The translations under genes were made by a program, and so were the position numbers. Positions 1 through 9,108 of a stretch of DNA of 64,000 nucleotides are shown here, in pieces (the stretch's first letter is position 1; each line of letters opens with the position of its first letter). The notes below the pieces were generated by a model. That model saw only the letters and a program-made list of their open reading frames with translations, did not search any database and had not been told where the DNA came from. Source of the DNA: Syntrophaceae bacterium (GTDB taxonomy: Bacteria; Desulfobacterota; BSN033; UBA1163); contig JACAEX010000088.1 of the NCBI GenBank assembly GCA_013388635.1, positions 20,667 through 84,666 on the forward strand, given 5' to 3'.

Positions 1-762
1 AGCGAACCGCCACTGTTTCAGGTATTGGATGGCGATCCATTCCAGCTCCGTATCCCCTCTAATCGTGGGGATCACTCGATCCACCATCCCTTCGGGCGAT
101 ACCCAGAAGGTTAGCTCAATCTCTGCTTCCACCCTGACTTTAACCTGGGGGGTCTGAGGCCTCTCTAATATCTTCCGGGTGGCCAAGGGTCCCTTAATCC
201 CCAGAAGGGAGTTCTCTTCTAAGGGCCTCTCTTGAGGGGCCCTCCCCCTTCTACTCAGAAGCCCTTCGATCACCTTCTCAGCCCCTTTATCTCTCAAGTA
301 GAGCGCGTCGCCAGCCTCATCTTTTGGAGAAGGAACCGGGGCCTCGATATCAAGAAGAAGGCCTTCTTTACTCCTGAGGTATTCTTTCAATTCCTTTTCC
401 AGCTCCTTGAATTCAGGAGAATTCCTAAGGGCCTTGTCTCTCTCTTCTCCTGGAAGCGGCTCCAGTTTTCTCGGTCGAGGATACTCCGGAGCATAAGATC
501 TCCAGTCCTGAAGTGCACTTGCCTCTCTCATCTTCTTAAGGATCACCTCTTCCCGGATACGCTTTTCCTCAGGAGACATCTCCCCTTTCTCCCATCGCAA
601 TATCCTCTTGCCCTCCCTGGTCAACCTTTGCCACTCCTCGTCGAGGCTGGATCGAAACGGTGGATGAAAAAAGAGAAGCCAGCAGAGAAGCCCTGCGAGC
701 ACAAGGGAGGCGACCATGAGGAGGAAAGTGAACCGCCGTGTTCTCTCCGATCTTCTCTCCAT
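1..762 (-). CDS. TonB-like / energy-transducer C-terminal domain protein (partial, runs off left edge)
   Basis: Manual reverse translation from ATG at 762 gives MERRSERTRRFTFLLMVASLVLAGLLCWLLFF...VKVRVEAEIELTFWVSPEGMVDRVIPTIRGDTELEWIAIQYLKQWRFA: N-terminal TM segment and TonB-C-like end. TAATG overlap with the upstream TPR gene. Missing from the ORF track because it is truncated. Confidence 0.75.
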   Translation of the reverse strand, partial: MERRSERTRRFTFLLMVASLVLAGLLCWLLFFHPPFRSSLDEEWQRLTREGKRILRWEKGEMSPEEKRIREEVILKKMREASALQDWRSYAPEYPRPRKLEPLPGEERDKALRNSPEFKELEKELKEYLRSKEGLLLDIEAPVPSPKDEAGDALYLRDKGAEKVIEGLLSRRGRAPQERPLEENSLLGIKGPLATRKILERPQTPQVKVRVEAEIELTFWVSPEGMVDRVIPTIRGDTELEWIAIQYLKQWRFA

Positions 763-3700
763 TACCGAACCGCCCCCTGGTCAAGCTGCTCGAGCATCTT
801 TTTGGCCACTTCTCGCCTCTCCTCCCTGCGAGTCTTCTCCAACAATTTTCGGTAGACCTGTCTGGCCTCGGACCATTTCTTTTCCTCAATATAGAGAGAA
901 CCCAATCTGATAAGAGCCTCCTCCATCACTTCGGACTGATGCGAATAAAGGTAAATCACCCTTGAAAATTGAAGGATCGCCTGTTCTTTATTCCCACTTC
1001 CCAAATAGGCCTCCCCCAATTTGAACAGGGCCTGACTGGCCACCCCCTGTTCAGGGCTCCGAACCGCTATGGAAAGGGCTGAAATCGCATCCCCAAATCT
1101 CTTCTGGGAGAGATAAAGAATCCCCAATCTTAAATATCCTTCAAACCGGATGTCGTCATCTGAAAATTTCGTAACCATCTCTTTTAAGACTCGCTTGGCC
1201 TCCTCGGCCTTCCCCAGACCTTGGTAGCCCGCCTCCATCCCTAAAAAGGCTTTCTTCACCAGGGAATGTTGGGGATGGTTCTTAACGATCCATTCATATC
1301 CTTCCAGCGCCTTCGTGTAATTCTTGAGAAGAAGATAGACCTCTCCGGCCACCATCTGTACCTCGACCAGAAGACGACCCTTTGGGTAATCACGGATGAA
1401 CCTCTCCGCCTCTTCAATGGCCTCAACCCATCTCCTCTCGTCTTTCAAGAAGAGGATAATTCGATACCGTGCCTCCTCTGCCCATTCGCTGTTCGGATAG
1501 CGCTGGATCAGCTCTCGAAATGTCTTCACCGCCTTACTTCCCATTCGAGATTGCTGGTAGTAGTTACCCAATTCCATCAGCACCTGACCGGCCAAGACAT
1601 GCTGGGGATAGCGTTTTAAAAACGATTCCACGGAGGAAACGAAGGCATCGTACTTCCTCTCGCGAAGAAAAGAGAGGAGCGCTCCGTAATCGGCTTCCGG
1701 CGCTTCTTTCGATTTAGGAAATTCTTTGACCACCTGGAGGTAGGCCTGTACAGCCTGCCCATATCGTCGCAGATTATAATATCCGTCCCCTACCTTCAGG
1801 AGCGCAGAAGGGACGTAGGGGCTTTCAGGATAAAGTTTGATCAGACGCCGAAATGCCTCGATCGCTCTGCTATAATTCTTCTTCCGAAAATAGGACCAGC
1901 CAATCCAGTACTGGGACGCATCTCGGTAAGGGCTCGCCGGATTGGACTTCAGCAGCGCTTGGAACTGCCTCACCGCTTCCTCAAACTCCCCCTGTCGATA
2001 GGCAATCCACCCGAGGAGGTAGCGGGCCTTCTCCCTATCCCCGTTTCCCTCGGGAAGGGAGGCCAGGCGGGCCACATGAGATTTTGCCTCTTGATAATCG
2101 TTCTGGTTCAGGTAACACTCGGCCACCAACAAGGGGATCGAGGGGGTGGATCGATAGTGCGGAAATTCTGTCAGCACCTTGAGGAAGTGGTGATTCGCCT
2201 CCTTCCAGTTTCCTCTTTGAAAATGGTACCAGCCTAAGCCGGTCAACGCCTTCGGGTATAACGCTGGATCTCCTTTCAATCGATTTGCATACTCGACACC
2301 TCTCCGATAATCCTGTTTCAGGAGACTGGTCTCCATCAACCAATAGACGATCTCGTTTCTCTCAGGGTAGTCGGGGAAATGAGTGAGCAGTCTTTCCCAG
2401 TATCGAATCGCTCCGTCGTAATTCTTCAGATAGAAGTGCGCATAGCCCAATCTTGAGAGGGCCTGATCTTCGAGCCTTGTCTCTCTCCTCTTTCCCAATA
2501 TCTTACGGTAGGTATCGATCGCACCGGTGTAATCCTTCTGATTGAAGAGGGACTCCCCAAGCATGAAATAGGCACGCTCCTGAAGGTCACTCTCAGGATA
2601 GGTTCTGAGAAACTGCCGAAAGATGGCCGCAGCGGACGCATATTCCTTTTTCCCAAAGTAGTATTCCCCGATGTCGAGGAAGCTCAGTTCCACCCATGGA
2701 GAGGAGAGAAAATGAGAAAGAAACCTCTGGTGAAAATGGATTGCCTTTTCGACTTCATGATCTCCTAAATAGGTCTTTGAAACTCCCCAGAAGATCGGAT
2801 CCGAAAGCCTTGTCCCGGGAAAGGTGAGCAAAATGTCCTCAAAGACCTTTCTTCCGTCCGAAAAATTACCGAGCGAGACCAGGCTCCAGGCCAGGGCGTA
2901 CCGGATGCTCTCCTCCAAAGGATGCTGCGGAAATCGCTTCAGGAAATCTTGAAACAGGTTCACGGCATCGGCAAATTGACCCAGCTTGAAGTAACTGATC
3001 CCCATCAGATACTCAGCCTCTGGTCTCCAGCTCCCCTTGGGATATTGCTGACGCAGGACTTCCATCTCCTGAACCGTTTCTGCGTACCGACCAAGATAGT
3101 AGAGGCAATAGCCTGACCAAAAGAGTGAGGATTGGGCGATGGGATGGCGGAGCTTTTTGTCGTGCACCGTGTGAAAGAATCGGTAGGCCTCCTCATACAT
3201 TCCCTGCCTTAGCTGAATCCATCCGCAGGAATAGAGGGCATAGGGATAAAACTCGTTCTCCGCGTGTTCTTCCGCAACGCTTTGAAAGGAAGAGAATGCG
3301 TCTTCGATCCTCCCCTGGTGAAATGCCGCTTCGCCCATCCAGTAAAGGGCAGATCCTTTCCAGACACTTCCCGGATACTCCTTGACCAGTTTCTGAAAAG
3401 TCTGGATGGCATCTTCATAATTCTCTCTAAGATAGTGATGCCTCCCTTTTTCGTAAAGTGCCTTATCTCCTCCCAGCACCTCTGTGACGCCCCTGGTGAA
3501 CCGACTCGAATAAGCACAACCCGGCTGGGTACTCGGAGGCGTCATCTTCCTTACAGGCCCGACCCCGGCGGCCCCTAAGTCAACAGCGCCCAGGCCGGGT
3601 TCTTCCTTCACTCCTTGAGCGATGATGACCGGAAAGGGAACCTCCCTCCTCTCCACCCATCTTGTCTCCTGCTTACCAAAAAAAGTGATCTCAGGTCCTT

Positions 3701-3872
3701 CTGTACGGTTTCGATGCTGCCCTTCTCCTCTGCCCACCGGAAAAGAGAGGGTAACCGAAAGCAGGAGACAAAAACTTAGGATCCTCGTCAATTTCTGCGG
3801 CATATTGGCTAAATACCTTTGTTTTCTTATAAAACGTATCAGATATGTTGAAGGAATGTCAAGGATTGACAA
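762..3872 (-). CDS. Large TPR-repeat protein with signal peptide (YbgF/BamD-like TPR arrays)
   Basis: 1036 aa, many consecutive TPR units (e.g. AIQTFQKLVKEYPGSVWKGSALYWMGEAAFHQGRIEDAFSSFQSV). True start is probably the internal MPQKLTRILSFCLLLS. Confidence 0.9.
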   Translation of the reverse strand: MSILDIPSTYLIRFIRKQRYLANMPQKLTRILSFCLLLSVTLSFPVGRGEGQHRNRTEGPEITFFGKQETRWVERREVPFPVIIAQGVKEEPGLGAVDLGAAGVGPVRKMTPPSTQPGCAYSSRFTRGVTEVLGGDKALYEKGRHHYLRENYEDAIQTFQKLVKEYPGSVWKGSALYWMGEAAFHQGRIEDAFSSFQSVAEEHAENEFYPYALYSCGWIQLRQGMYEEAYRFFHTVHDKKLRHPIAQSSLFWSGYCLYYLGRYAETVQEMEVLRQQYPKGSWRPEAEYLMGISYFKLGQFADAVNLFQDFLKRFPQHPLEESIRYALAWSLVSLGNFSDGRKVFEDILLTFPGTRLSDPIFWGVSKTYLGDHEVEKAIHFHQRFLSHFLSSPWVELSFLDIGEYYFGKKEYASAAAIFRQFLRTYPESDLQERAYFMLGESLFNQKDYTGAIDTYRKILGKRRETRLEDQALSRLGYAHFYLKNYDGAIRYWERLLTHFPDYPERNEIVYWLMETSLLKQDYRRGVEYANRLKGDPALYPKALTGLGWYHFQRGNWKEANHHFLKVLTEFPHYRSTPSIPLLVAECYLNQNDYQEAKSHVARLASLPEGNGDREKARYLLGWIAYRQGEFEEAVRQFQALLKSNPASPYRDASQYWIGWSYFRKKNYSRAIEAFRRLIKLYPESPYVPSALLKVGDGYYNLRRYGQAVQAYLQVVKEFPKSKEAPEADYGALLSFLRERKYDAFVSSVESFLKRYPQHVLAGQVLMELGNYYQQSRMGSKAVKTFRELIQRYPNSEWAEEARYRIILFLKDERRWVEAIEEAERFIRDYPKGRLLVEVQMVAGEVYLLLKNYTKALEGYEWIVKNHPQHSLVKKAFLGMEAGYQGLGKAEEAKRVLKEMVTKFSDDDIRFEGYLRLGILYLSQKRFGDAISALSIAVRSPEQGVASQALFKLGEAYLGSGNKEQAILQFSRVIYLYSHQSEVMEEALIRLGSLYIEEKKWSEARQVYRKLLEKTRREERREVAKKMLEQLDQGAVR

Positions 3873-3906
3873 GATTTTTAAGACTGTGATAGGGTTGAAT
3901 TAACTA

Positions 3907-4674
3907 ATGGACGAAATGATCGGTCTGGCCGTCATGAAAAGAAAAACAATTTACCTGCTGGCATTCTTGATCGCCTTCTTCTCTCTTACCGGATGCGGGG
4001 AGGGCAAAAGGGGTTCCGAAGTCAATCCCGGGGGGGAATTCAGAGCGATGCGTGAGAAGATGGTAGAGACGCAGATCAAGGCAAGAGGAGTGAAAGACCC
4101 TCGTGTTCTGTCCGCGATGCTTAAGGTGGAGCGTCACCGCTTTGTCCCTAAGGACTTGCAGGCCTCAGCCTATAGCGACCAGCCCCTACCCATCGGAGAG
4201 GGCCAAACGATCTCCCAGCCCTATATTGTTGCCCTGATGACCGAACTGCTTGATCTGAAAGGGGATGAAAAGGTCTTGGAAATCGGAACAGGGTCAGGTT
4301 ATCAGGCTGCCATCCTGGCCGAATTGGTCAAAGAGGTCTACACAATCGAGATCGTTGAAAGGCTTGCAGTTTCTGCAAAGAACCTTCTTCACCAAATGGG
4401 CTACCGGAATATCACGGTCAAGGCAGGGGATGGATACTTGGGATGGCCTGAGGTCGCACCTTTCGATGCCATCATCGTCACTGCTGCACCGGATCACATC
4501 CCCAAGCCCCTTTTGGAGCAGTTAAAAGACGGAGGCCGAATGGTCCTGCCGGTAGGAACGTTCAGCCAGGTATTAAAAAAGATTGTTAAACGATCGGGGA
4601 AGATTGAAACAGTAGATGTGATCCCTGTGGTCTTCGTCCCGATGACCGGAGAAGGTGTGAAGCAGCTCAGATGA
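3907..4674 (+). CDS. pcm: Protein-L-isoaspartate O-methyltransferase with N-terminal lipoprotein signal
   Basis: PCMT motifs [18 protein letters not shown] and [23 protein letters not shown]-terminus [21 protein letters not shown] resembles a lipobox (start probably 3934). Confidence 0.93.
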   Translation: MDEMIGLAVMKRKTIYLLAFLIAFFSLTGCGEGKRGSEVNPGGEFRAMREKMVETQIKARGVKDPRVLSAMLKVERHRFVPKDLQASAYSDQPLPIGEGQTISQPYIVALMTELLDLKGDEKVLEIGTGSGYQAAILAELVKEVYTIEIVERLAVSAKNLLHQMGYRNITVKAGDGYLGWPEVAPFDAIIVTAAPDHIPKPLLEQLKDGGRMVLPVGTFSQVLKKIVKRSGKIETVDVIPVVFVPMTGEGVKQLR

Positions 4675-4679
4675 AGTTC

Positions 4680-4708
4680 TTGACATCGATCGAAAAGTTT
4701 ACAATAAT
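4680..4708 (+). promoter_or_regulatory. Sigma70-type promoter candidate (TTGACA-N17-AATAAT)
   Basis: Perfect -35 TTGACA, 17-nt spacer and AATAAT -10, upstream of the KS-like CDS at 4750. Confidence 0.5.
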
Positions 4709-4749
4709 GATTTAATAACTCCTTAAATTAATAAAAAATTGAGGCAAGG

Positions 4750-6006
4750 ATGGAAAAGAGAAGGGTTGTGGTCACTGGGATGGGGGTTGTGGCTCCCAAT
4801 GGGATCGGGATAGAAAACTTCTGGGATTCATTAGTCCATGGACGATCAGGAGTGAGAAAGATCACCCATTTCGACGCCTCCTCTTACCCCTGCCAAATCG
4901 CAGCAGAAGTCCCGGATTTCAACCCCACCGATTATATGGACTTCAAGACTGCAAAGAGGTTAAGTAGATACTCACAATTTGCTTTGGCAGCTGCTCAAAT
5001 GGCACTCGAGGACTCAGAGATCGATTTAAGCCGGGAAGATCCGTTTAAAATTGGCGTCTTTATCGGGACAGCCATTGGAGGGGGAGATATTTCGGAACAT
5101 CTACATACCGTTTTTATGGAAAAAGGAATAAAAAGAATTCCTCCCTATGCAGTCTTCTCAATCTCAACCCATTGTGCCAGTGGTGCGATCAGCTGCGCCT
5201 TTAGTTTAAAAGGCCCCAATAATACTGTTTCAGCAGGTTGCAACTCCGGATTAGATGCCTGTTGTCTTGCCTATAATTCAATACAAATAGGGAAAGCGGA
5301 CACAATTCTTGTTGGAGCTGGGGAGGCGCCAATTACGCCTTATATCTTTGGAGTGTTTTGCGCGAGCGGTTACCTATCAAGATGCAATGATGACCCCAAA
5401 AGGGCAGTAAAACCATATGATATAGAAAGTGACGGATTAGTCTTAGGTGAAGGGGGGGCTGTCATAATTTTAGAAGAACTGACACATGCCAAAAGAAGGA
5501 ATGCGAAGATATATGGAGAGGTTTTGGGATACGGCGCTACTAATGATGGATACGACTTGTTTGGAGTAAATACTGACAGTACTGCTGCTGCAATGTGCTT
5601 TAGAGAGGCACTAATCAGTTCACAACTGGAACCTAAAGATATTGACTATATAAATGCACATGGAAACGGTTACCAGGAATATGATATTTGTGAAACAGAA
5701 GCTATTAAAGATACACTGGGAGAAATTGCTTATCAGATTCCTATTTCAACTCTAAAACCCATTACTGGTCAATCTCTTTCTCCGACCGGAATTTACCAAA
5801 TTATAGCATGCCTTCTCTCTATAAGAGATGGTATTGTTTTACCTACAATAAATCTCTTAAATCCTCATCCGAAATGTGACCTGAACTATGTGCCGAATCG
5901 ATCAATAAAGAAAGATATAGCAATAGCAGCTATGAATGCTCACGGATTTGGAGGAAGGCATACTGTATTAATTGTAGGTAAATATTCTGAGAAAAATTGT
6001 ATGTAG
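4750..6006 (+). CDS. Beta-ketoacyl-ACP synthase (FabF/KAS II-like), divergent active site
   Basis: RRVVVTGMGVVAPNGIG, SAGCNSGLDA (Cys), NAHGNGY (His), KPITGQ (His->Gln), GFGG. Confidence 0.85.
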   Translation: MEKRRVVVTGMGVVAPNGIGIENFWDSLVHGRSGVRKITHFDASSYPCQIAAEVPDFNPTDYMDFKTAKRLSRYSQFALAAAQMALEDSEIDLSREDPFKIGVFIGTAIGGGDISEHLHTVFMEKGIKRIPPYAVFSISTHCASGAISCAFSLKGPNNTVSAGCNSGLDACCLAYNSIQIGKADTILVGAGEAPITPYIFGVFCASGYLSRCNDDPKRAVKPYDIESDGLVLGEGGAVIILEELTHAKRRNAKIYGEVLGYGATNDGYDLFGVNTDSTAAAMCFREALISSQLEPKDIDYINAHGNGYQEYDICETEAIKDTLGEIAYQIPISTLKPITGQSLSPTGIYQIIACLLSIRDGIVLPTINLLNPHPKCDLNYVPNRSIKKDIAIAAMNAHGFGGRHTVLIVGKYSEKNCM

Positions 6007-8168
6007 CTCTGGAGGTAGCATTGATCGTCATTGGATTATTACTTTTAGTTACGTTCTTCATAAATATTGGGCTGGGCTTTTTGGTTTTTTTTAAGACGTC
6101 TGTTTTTAGACTGGTGAATTTTTTGTTCTCTCTCCTTGCATGGGCCTCTGCTGGTTGGATTTTAAGCATCTTATTAGCATATTCGTTCGAGGATCCTTCA
6201 TGGAAGTTATTCTGGGGAAGAATGAGTTTTGCGACGGCAACTATTATTCCTGCAGCATTCCTCTGTTTCAGTTTACTATTTCCTGGAGACAGGGGGACCT
6301 TGAGTTCTACAAAACTATTATTGTTAGTTCTGCCTTCGCTATTTGTTTTCGGATTATCGTTTACCAGTCAAATAGTTTCTTCGCTCGGTTCTGGGCCGAG
6401 GATGTTTATTTATGGTCCGTTTTATCGATTCTTCTCAGTCTACTTTCTCACTTACATGCTTCTATGTTTTGTATTCCTAATACGCTCTTATAGAAAAGCT
6501 GTGGGGCTTGTAAGGTTACAAATCAAATACTTTCTGGTGGGAATGTCATTGACTGCGGGGTTCGGAGTAACTACCAATCTCTTTCTCCCAATGGCGGGGA
6601 TATCTAAATTTAATTGGCTAGGCCCTCCTTTTACGGTAATCATGGTCGGTTGTACTACTTACTCAATTGTCAAACATCGGCTAATGGACATCAACATAGT
6701 CTTTAAGAAAGGGACCACGTATGTTCTTTTGATGTTGCTTCTTTTTGTCCCTTCTGTGTTTCTGATCATTCTCGGTCAGAAAGTTTTCTATAAACAGGTC
6801 AATTATCTATTTTTAATCTATCTCTTTTTTATTCTTTTTCTGGTGGCCGTCTTCTATTACAAGATCAGACCGAAGACGGAGAGGGCGGTGGAGCAGCTTT
6901 TTTTCAGGAGGCATTACGATTATCGCCAGACCTTAAGCAAATTTAGCAGAGCCATGGTCTCCATCCTTGATCTGAAGTCTCTATCGAAAAGGGTGATCGA
7001 GACCATTATCCAGACCATGGGGGTTGAGAAGGCATCGCTCTTCTTATTGAATGAGGAAAAAGGCGGGTATGAGCTCTACGAGTCAAAAAATATCAATACC
7101 CCTGCTGTCTCACTCCTTCCGAAGGGAGACCCCTTGCCCCACTATTTGGAGAAATTCGGTGAGATCACAATCCGTGAGGAGCTGGTCAAGGGAGCCCATA
7201 TTCCGGAGTTAGAGGGTGTGGTCAATCAGATGTCTTTGCTTGGGGCTGAGATGAGCATCCCCCTTGTTTCAAAGGGTCAACTGATCGGGATCATCAACCT
7301 TAGCTATAAGTTTAATCGGGATATCTATTCCCATGAGGATGTCGAGCTGCTCAGCACTCTGGCCAATCAGATGGCCATCGCTGTCGAAAATGCGAGACTC
7401 TATGAGGATTTGAAGCGATCGAAGTCATATATGCGGAGGGCGGATCGGCTGGCCTCTCTGGGAACGCTTACTGCAGGGCTGGCCCACGAAATCCGGAACC
7501 CCCTGGTGGCGATCAAGACCTTTACCCAGCTGCTTCCTGAACGCCTTGAGGACGAGGAGTTTCTAAACAAGTTTCTCGGCATCGCCTCTGGAGAGGTGGA
7601 CCGGATCGCCCTCCTGATCAACGAACTCCTTGAGTTTGCCAAGCCATCGGAGCCAAAGTTGGAGTTGGAGAATATCAATACCATCTTAGATGGGATGATC
7701 CTTCTGGTCTCCACCGAGGCCAAGAAGAAGGAGATCGATCTGATCAAGAGTTATGCCCTGGATCTGCCTCCGGTTCAGATCGACCGGGAACAGATCAAGC
7801 AGGTCTTTCTCAATATCCTGATCAATGCGATTGAGGCAACGCCGGAGCATGGAAGCATCACTGTGAAGACCCGCTCCTTTGTGAAACCCGGAGGGACACC
7901 CTATGTTCAGATTGAGGTGACGGACACCGGCTGTGGAATTCCGAAAGAGAGGTTAGAAGAGATCTTCAACTTCTTTACCACGAAAAGCGGAGGGAGCGGA
8001 TTGGGTCTATCGATCTGCCATCAGATTGTTGAGGACCATAAGGGATATATTCATGTGGAGAGTGAGGTGAACCGGGGCTCCTCCTTCTTTGTCAACCTGC
8101 CCCTGAACCAGGAAACCCCGAAGAGAAGAAAAGATGATTTAGGATACCAGCACGGCACATCTCCCTGA
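5997..8168 (+). CDS. Sensor histidine kinase: multi-TM N-terminus + GAF + HisKA + HATPase_c
   Basis: Seven-TM-like N-terminal half, GAF, H-box LTAGLAHEIRNPLVAIKTF, GSGLGLSICHQIVEDHKG. Overlaps the KS-like gene by 10 nt. Confidence 0.92.
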   Translation: MYVALEVALIVIGLLLLVTFFINIGLGFLVFFKTSVFRLVNFLFSLLAWASAGWILSILLAYSFEDPSWKLFWGRMSFATATIIPAAFLCFSLLFPGDRGTLSSTKLLLLVLPSLFVFGLSFTSQIVSSLGSGPRMFIYGPFYRFFSVYFLTYMLLCFVFLIRSYRKAVGLVRLQIKYFLVGMSLTAGFGVTTNLFLPMAGISKFNWLGPPFTVIMVGCTTYSIVKHRLMDINIVFKKGTTYVLLMLLLFVPSVFLIILGQKVFYKQVNYLFLIYLFFILFLVAVFYYKIRPKTERAVEQLFFRRHYDYRQTLSKFSRAMVSILDLKSLSKRVIETIIQTMGVEKASLFLLNEEKGGYELYESKNINTPAVSLLPKGDPLPHYLEKFGEITIREELVKGAHIPELEGVVNQMSLLGAEMSIPLVSKGQLIGIINLSYKFNRDIYSHEDVELLSTLANQMAIAVENARLYEDLKRSKSYMRRADRLASLGTLTAGLAHEIRNPLVAIKTFTQLLPERLEDEEFLNKFLGIASGEVDRIALLINELLEFAKPSEPKLELENINTILDGMILLVSTEAKKKEIDLIKSYALDLPPVQIDREQIKQVFLNILINAIEATPEHGSITVKTRSFVKPGGTPYVQIEVTDTGCGIPKERLEEIFNFFTTKSGGSGLGLSICHQIVEDHKGYIHVESEVNRGSSFFVNLPLNQETPKRRKDDLGYQHGTSP

Positions 8169-8185
8169 GCTACTCTTCCCTAACA

Positions 8186-8923
8186 TCATATCTTCAAACC
8201 GGAGGCCAGCTCTTCCAAGAGCTGACGATCGAGGATCGTAATCCGATTCCCTTTCACATCGATGATGCCTTTGGCCCTCATCTTGGCCAGGGTTCTCGAA
8301 AGGGTCTCGCTGATCGTTCCTAATTTTGCGGCCAATTGTGTCTTGCTCAAATCGAGCTCAACCTCCCTCGGGCCCTTCCCTTCCCGGGATTGAGTCGCTC
8401 CGACTTTCGATTGCTTCACGGAGAGGTCGATCAGATACTTTGCAATCCTGGCCGAGACCTCCTTGAGGGAAAGCTCTTCGATCAGGGATGCAAACCTTTT
8501 CAAGAATTGCGAAAGAGAAACGATCATATTAATGCCGAGCTGGGAATTTTTCTCCAGCAACTGAACAAAGTCCCTCTTCGGAAAAAAGAGCATCTGGCTA
8601 TCGCTCAGCGCCTCAGCAAAAGCAGGGTAACTTCCTTCGAGAAAGAGGGCTGCCTCAGCAAAGGTGTCAGGAGGGCTGACGACGTGGAGAATCTGCTCTT
8701 TGCCATCCGGAGAAACCTTGTAAATCTTTACCTTTCCTGAAAGAAGGACATAAAACCCTCTCGCCTCCTCCCCTTCTGAGAAAATGATCTGCCCTTTGGC
8801 AGCTCGCTTGAGCGAGGCAAGTGCTCTGACTCTCTTCAGATCATCTTCTTTGAGTCCCGTAAAGAGAGGACAATGTCTTAAAATGTCAACGGACATACAG
8901 GTTAAATCTACAGGATTTCCCAA
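8186..8923 (-). CDS. Crp/Fnr family transcriptional regulator
   Basis: cNMP-binding fold (GEEARGFYVLLSGKVKIYKVSPDGKEQILHVV) and Crp-type HTH (LSKTQLAAKLGTISETLSRTLAKMRAKGII). Confidence 0.93.
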   Translation of the reverse strand: MGNPVDLTCMSVDILRHCPLFTGLKEDDLKRVRALASLKRAAKGQIIFSEGEEARGFYVLLSGKVKIYKVSPDGKEQILHVVSPPDTFAEAALFLEGSYPAFAEALSDSQMLFFPKRDFVQLLEKNSQLGINMIVSLSQFLKRFASLIEELSLKEVSARIAKYLIDLSVKQSKVGATQSREGKGPREVELDLSKTQLAAKLGTISETLSRTLAKMRAKGIIDVKGNRITILDRQLLEELASGLKI

Positions 8924-9108
8924 ACCTCTTCAAGCAAAAATTGAAATAGACCTCGGGTCATAGGCAAATTGATTAGTTATTTCAGTTAGATAGGTAGCTC
9001 ACGCCACGATGGATCCCTGCCCACCAGAATCTCTGCCAGTGCCGCATGATGTTGAAATAGCAGGGTGATTATGTTAATTTAAATCCAGTCCATCACTGGA
9101 GGACCTCT

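Noticed and set aside
232-855. 207-aa plus-strand ORF
   Set aside because: Antisense to the truncated TonB-like CDS and the end of the TPR gene, both with coherent protein sequence.
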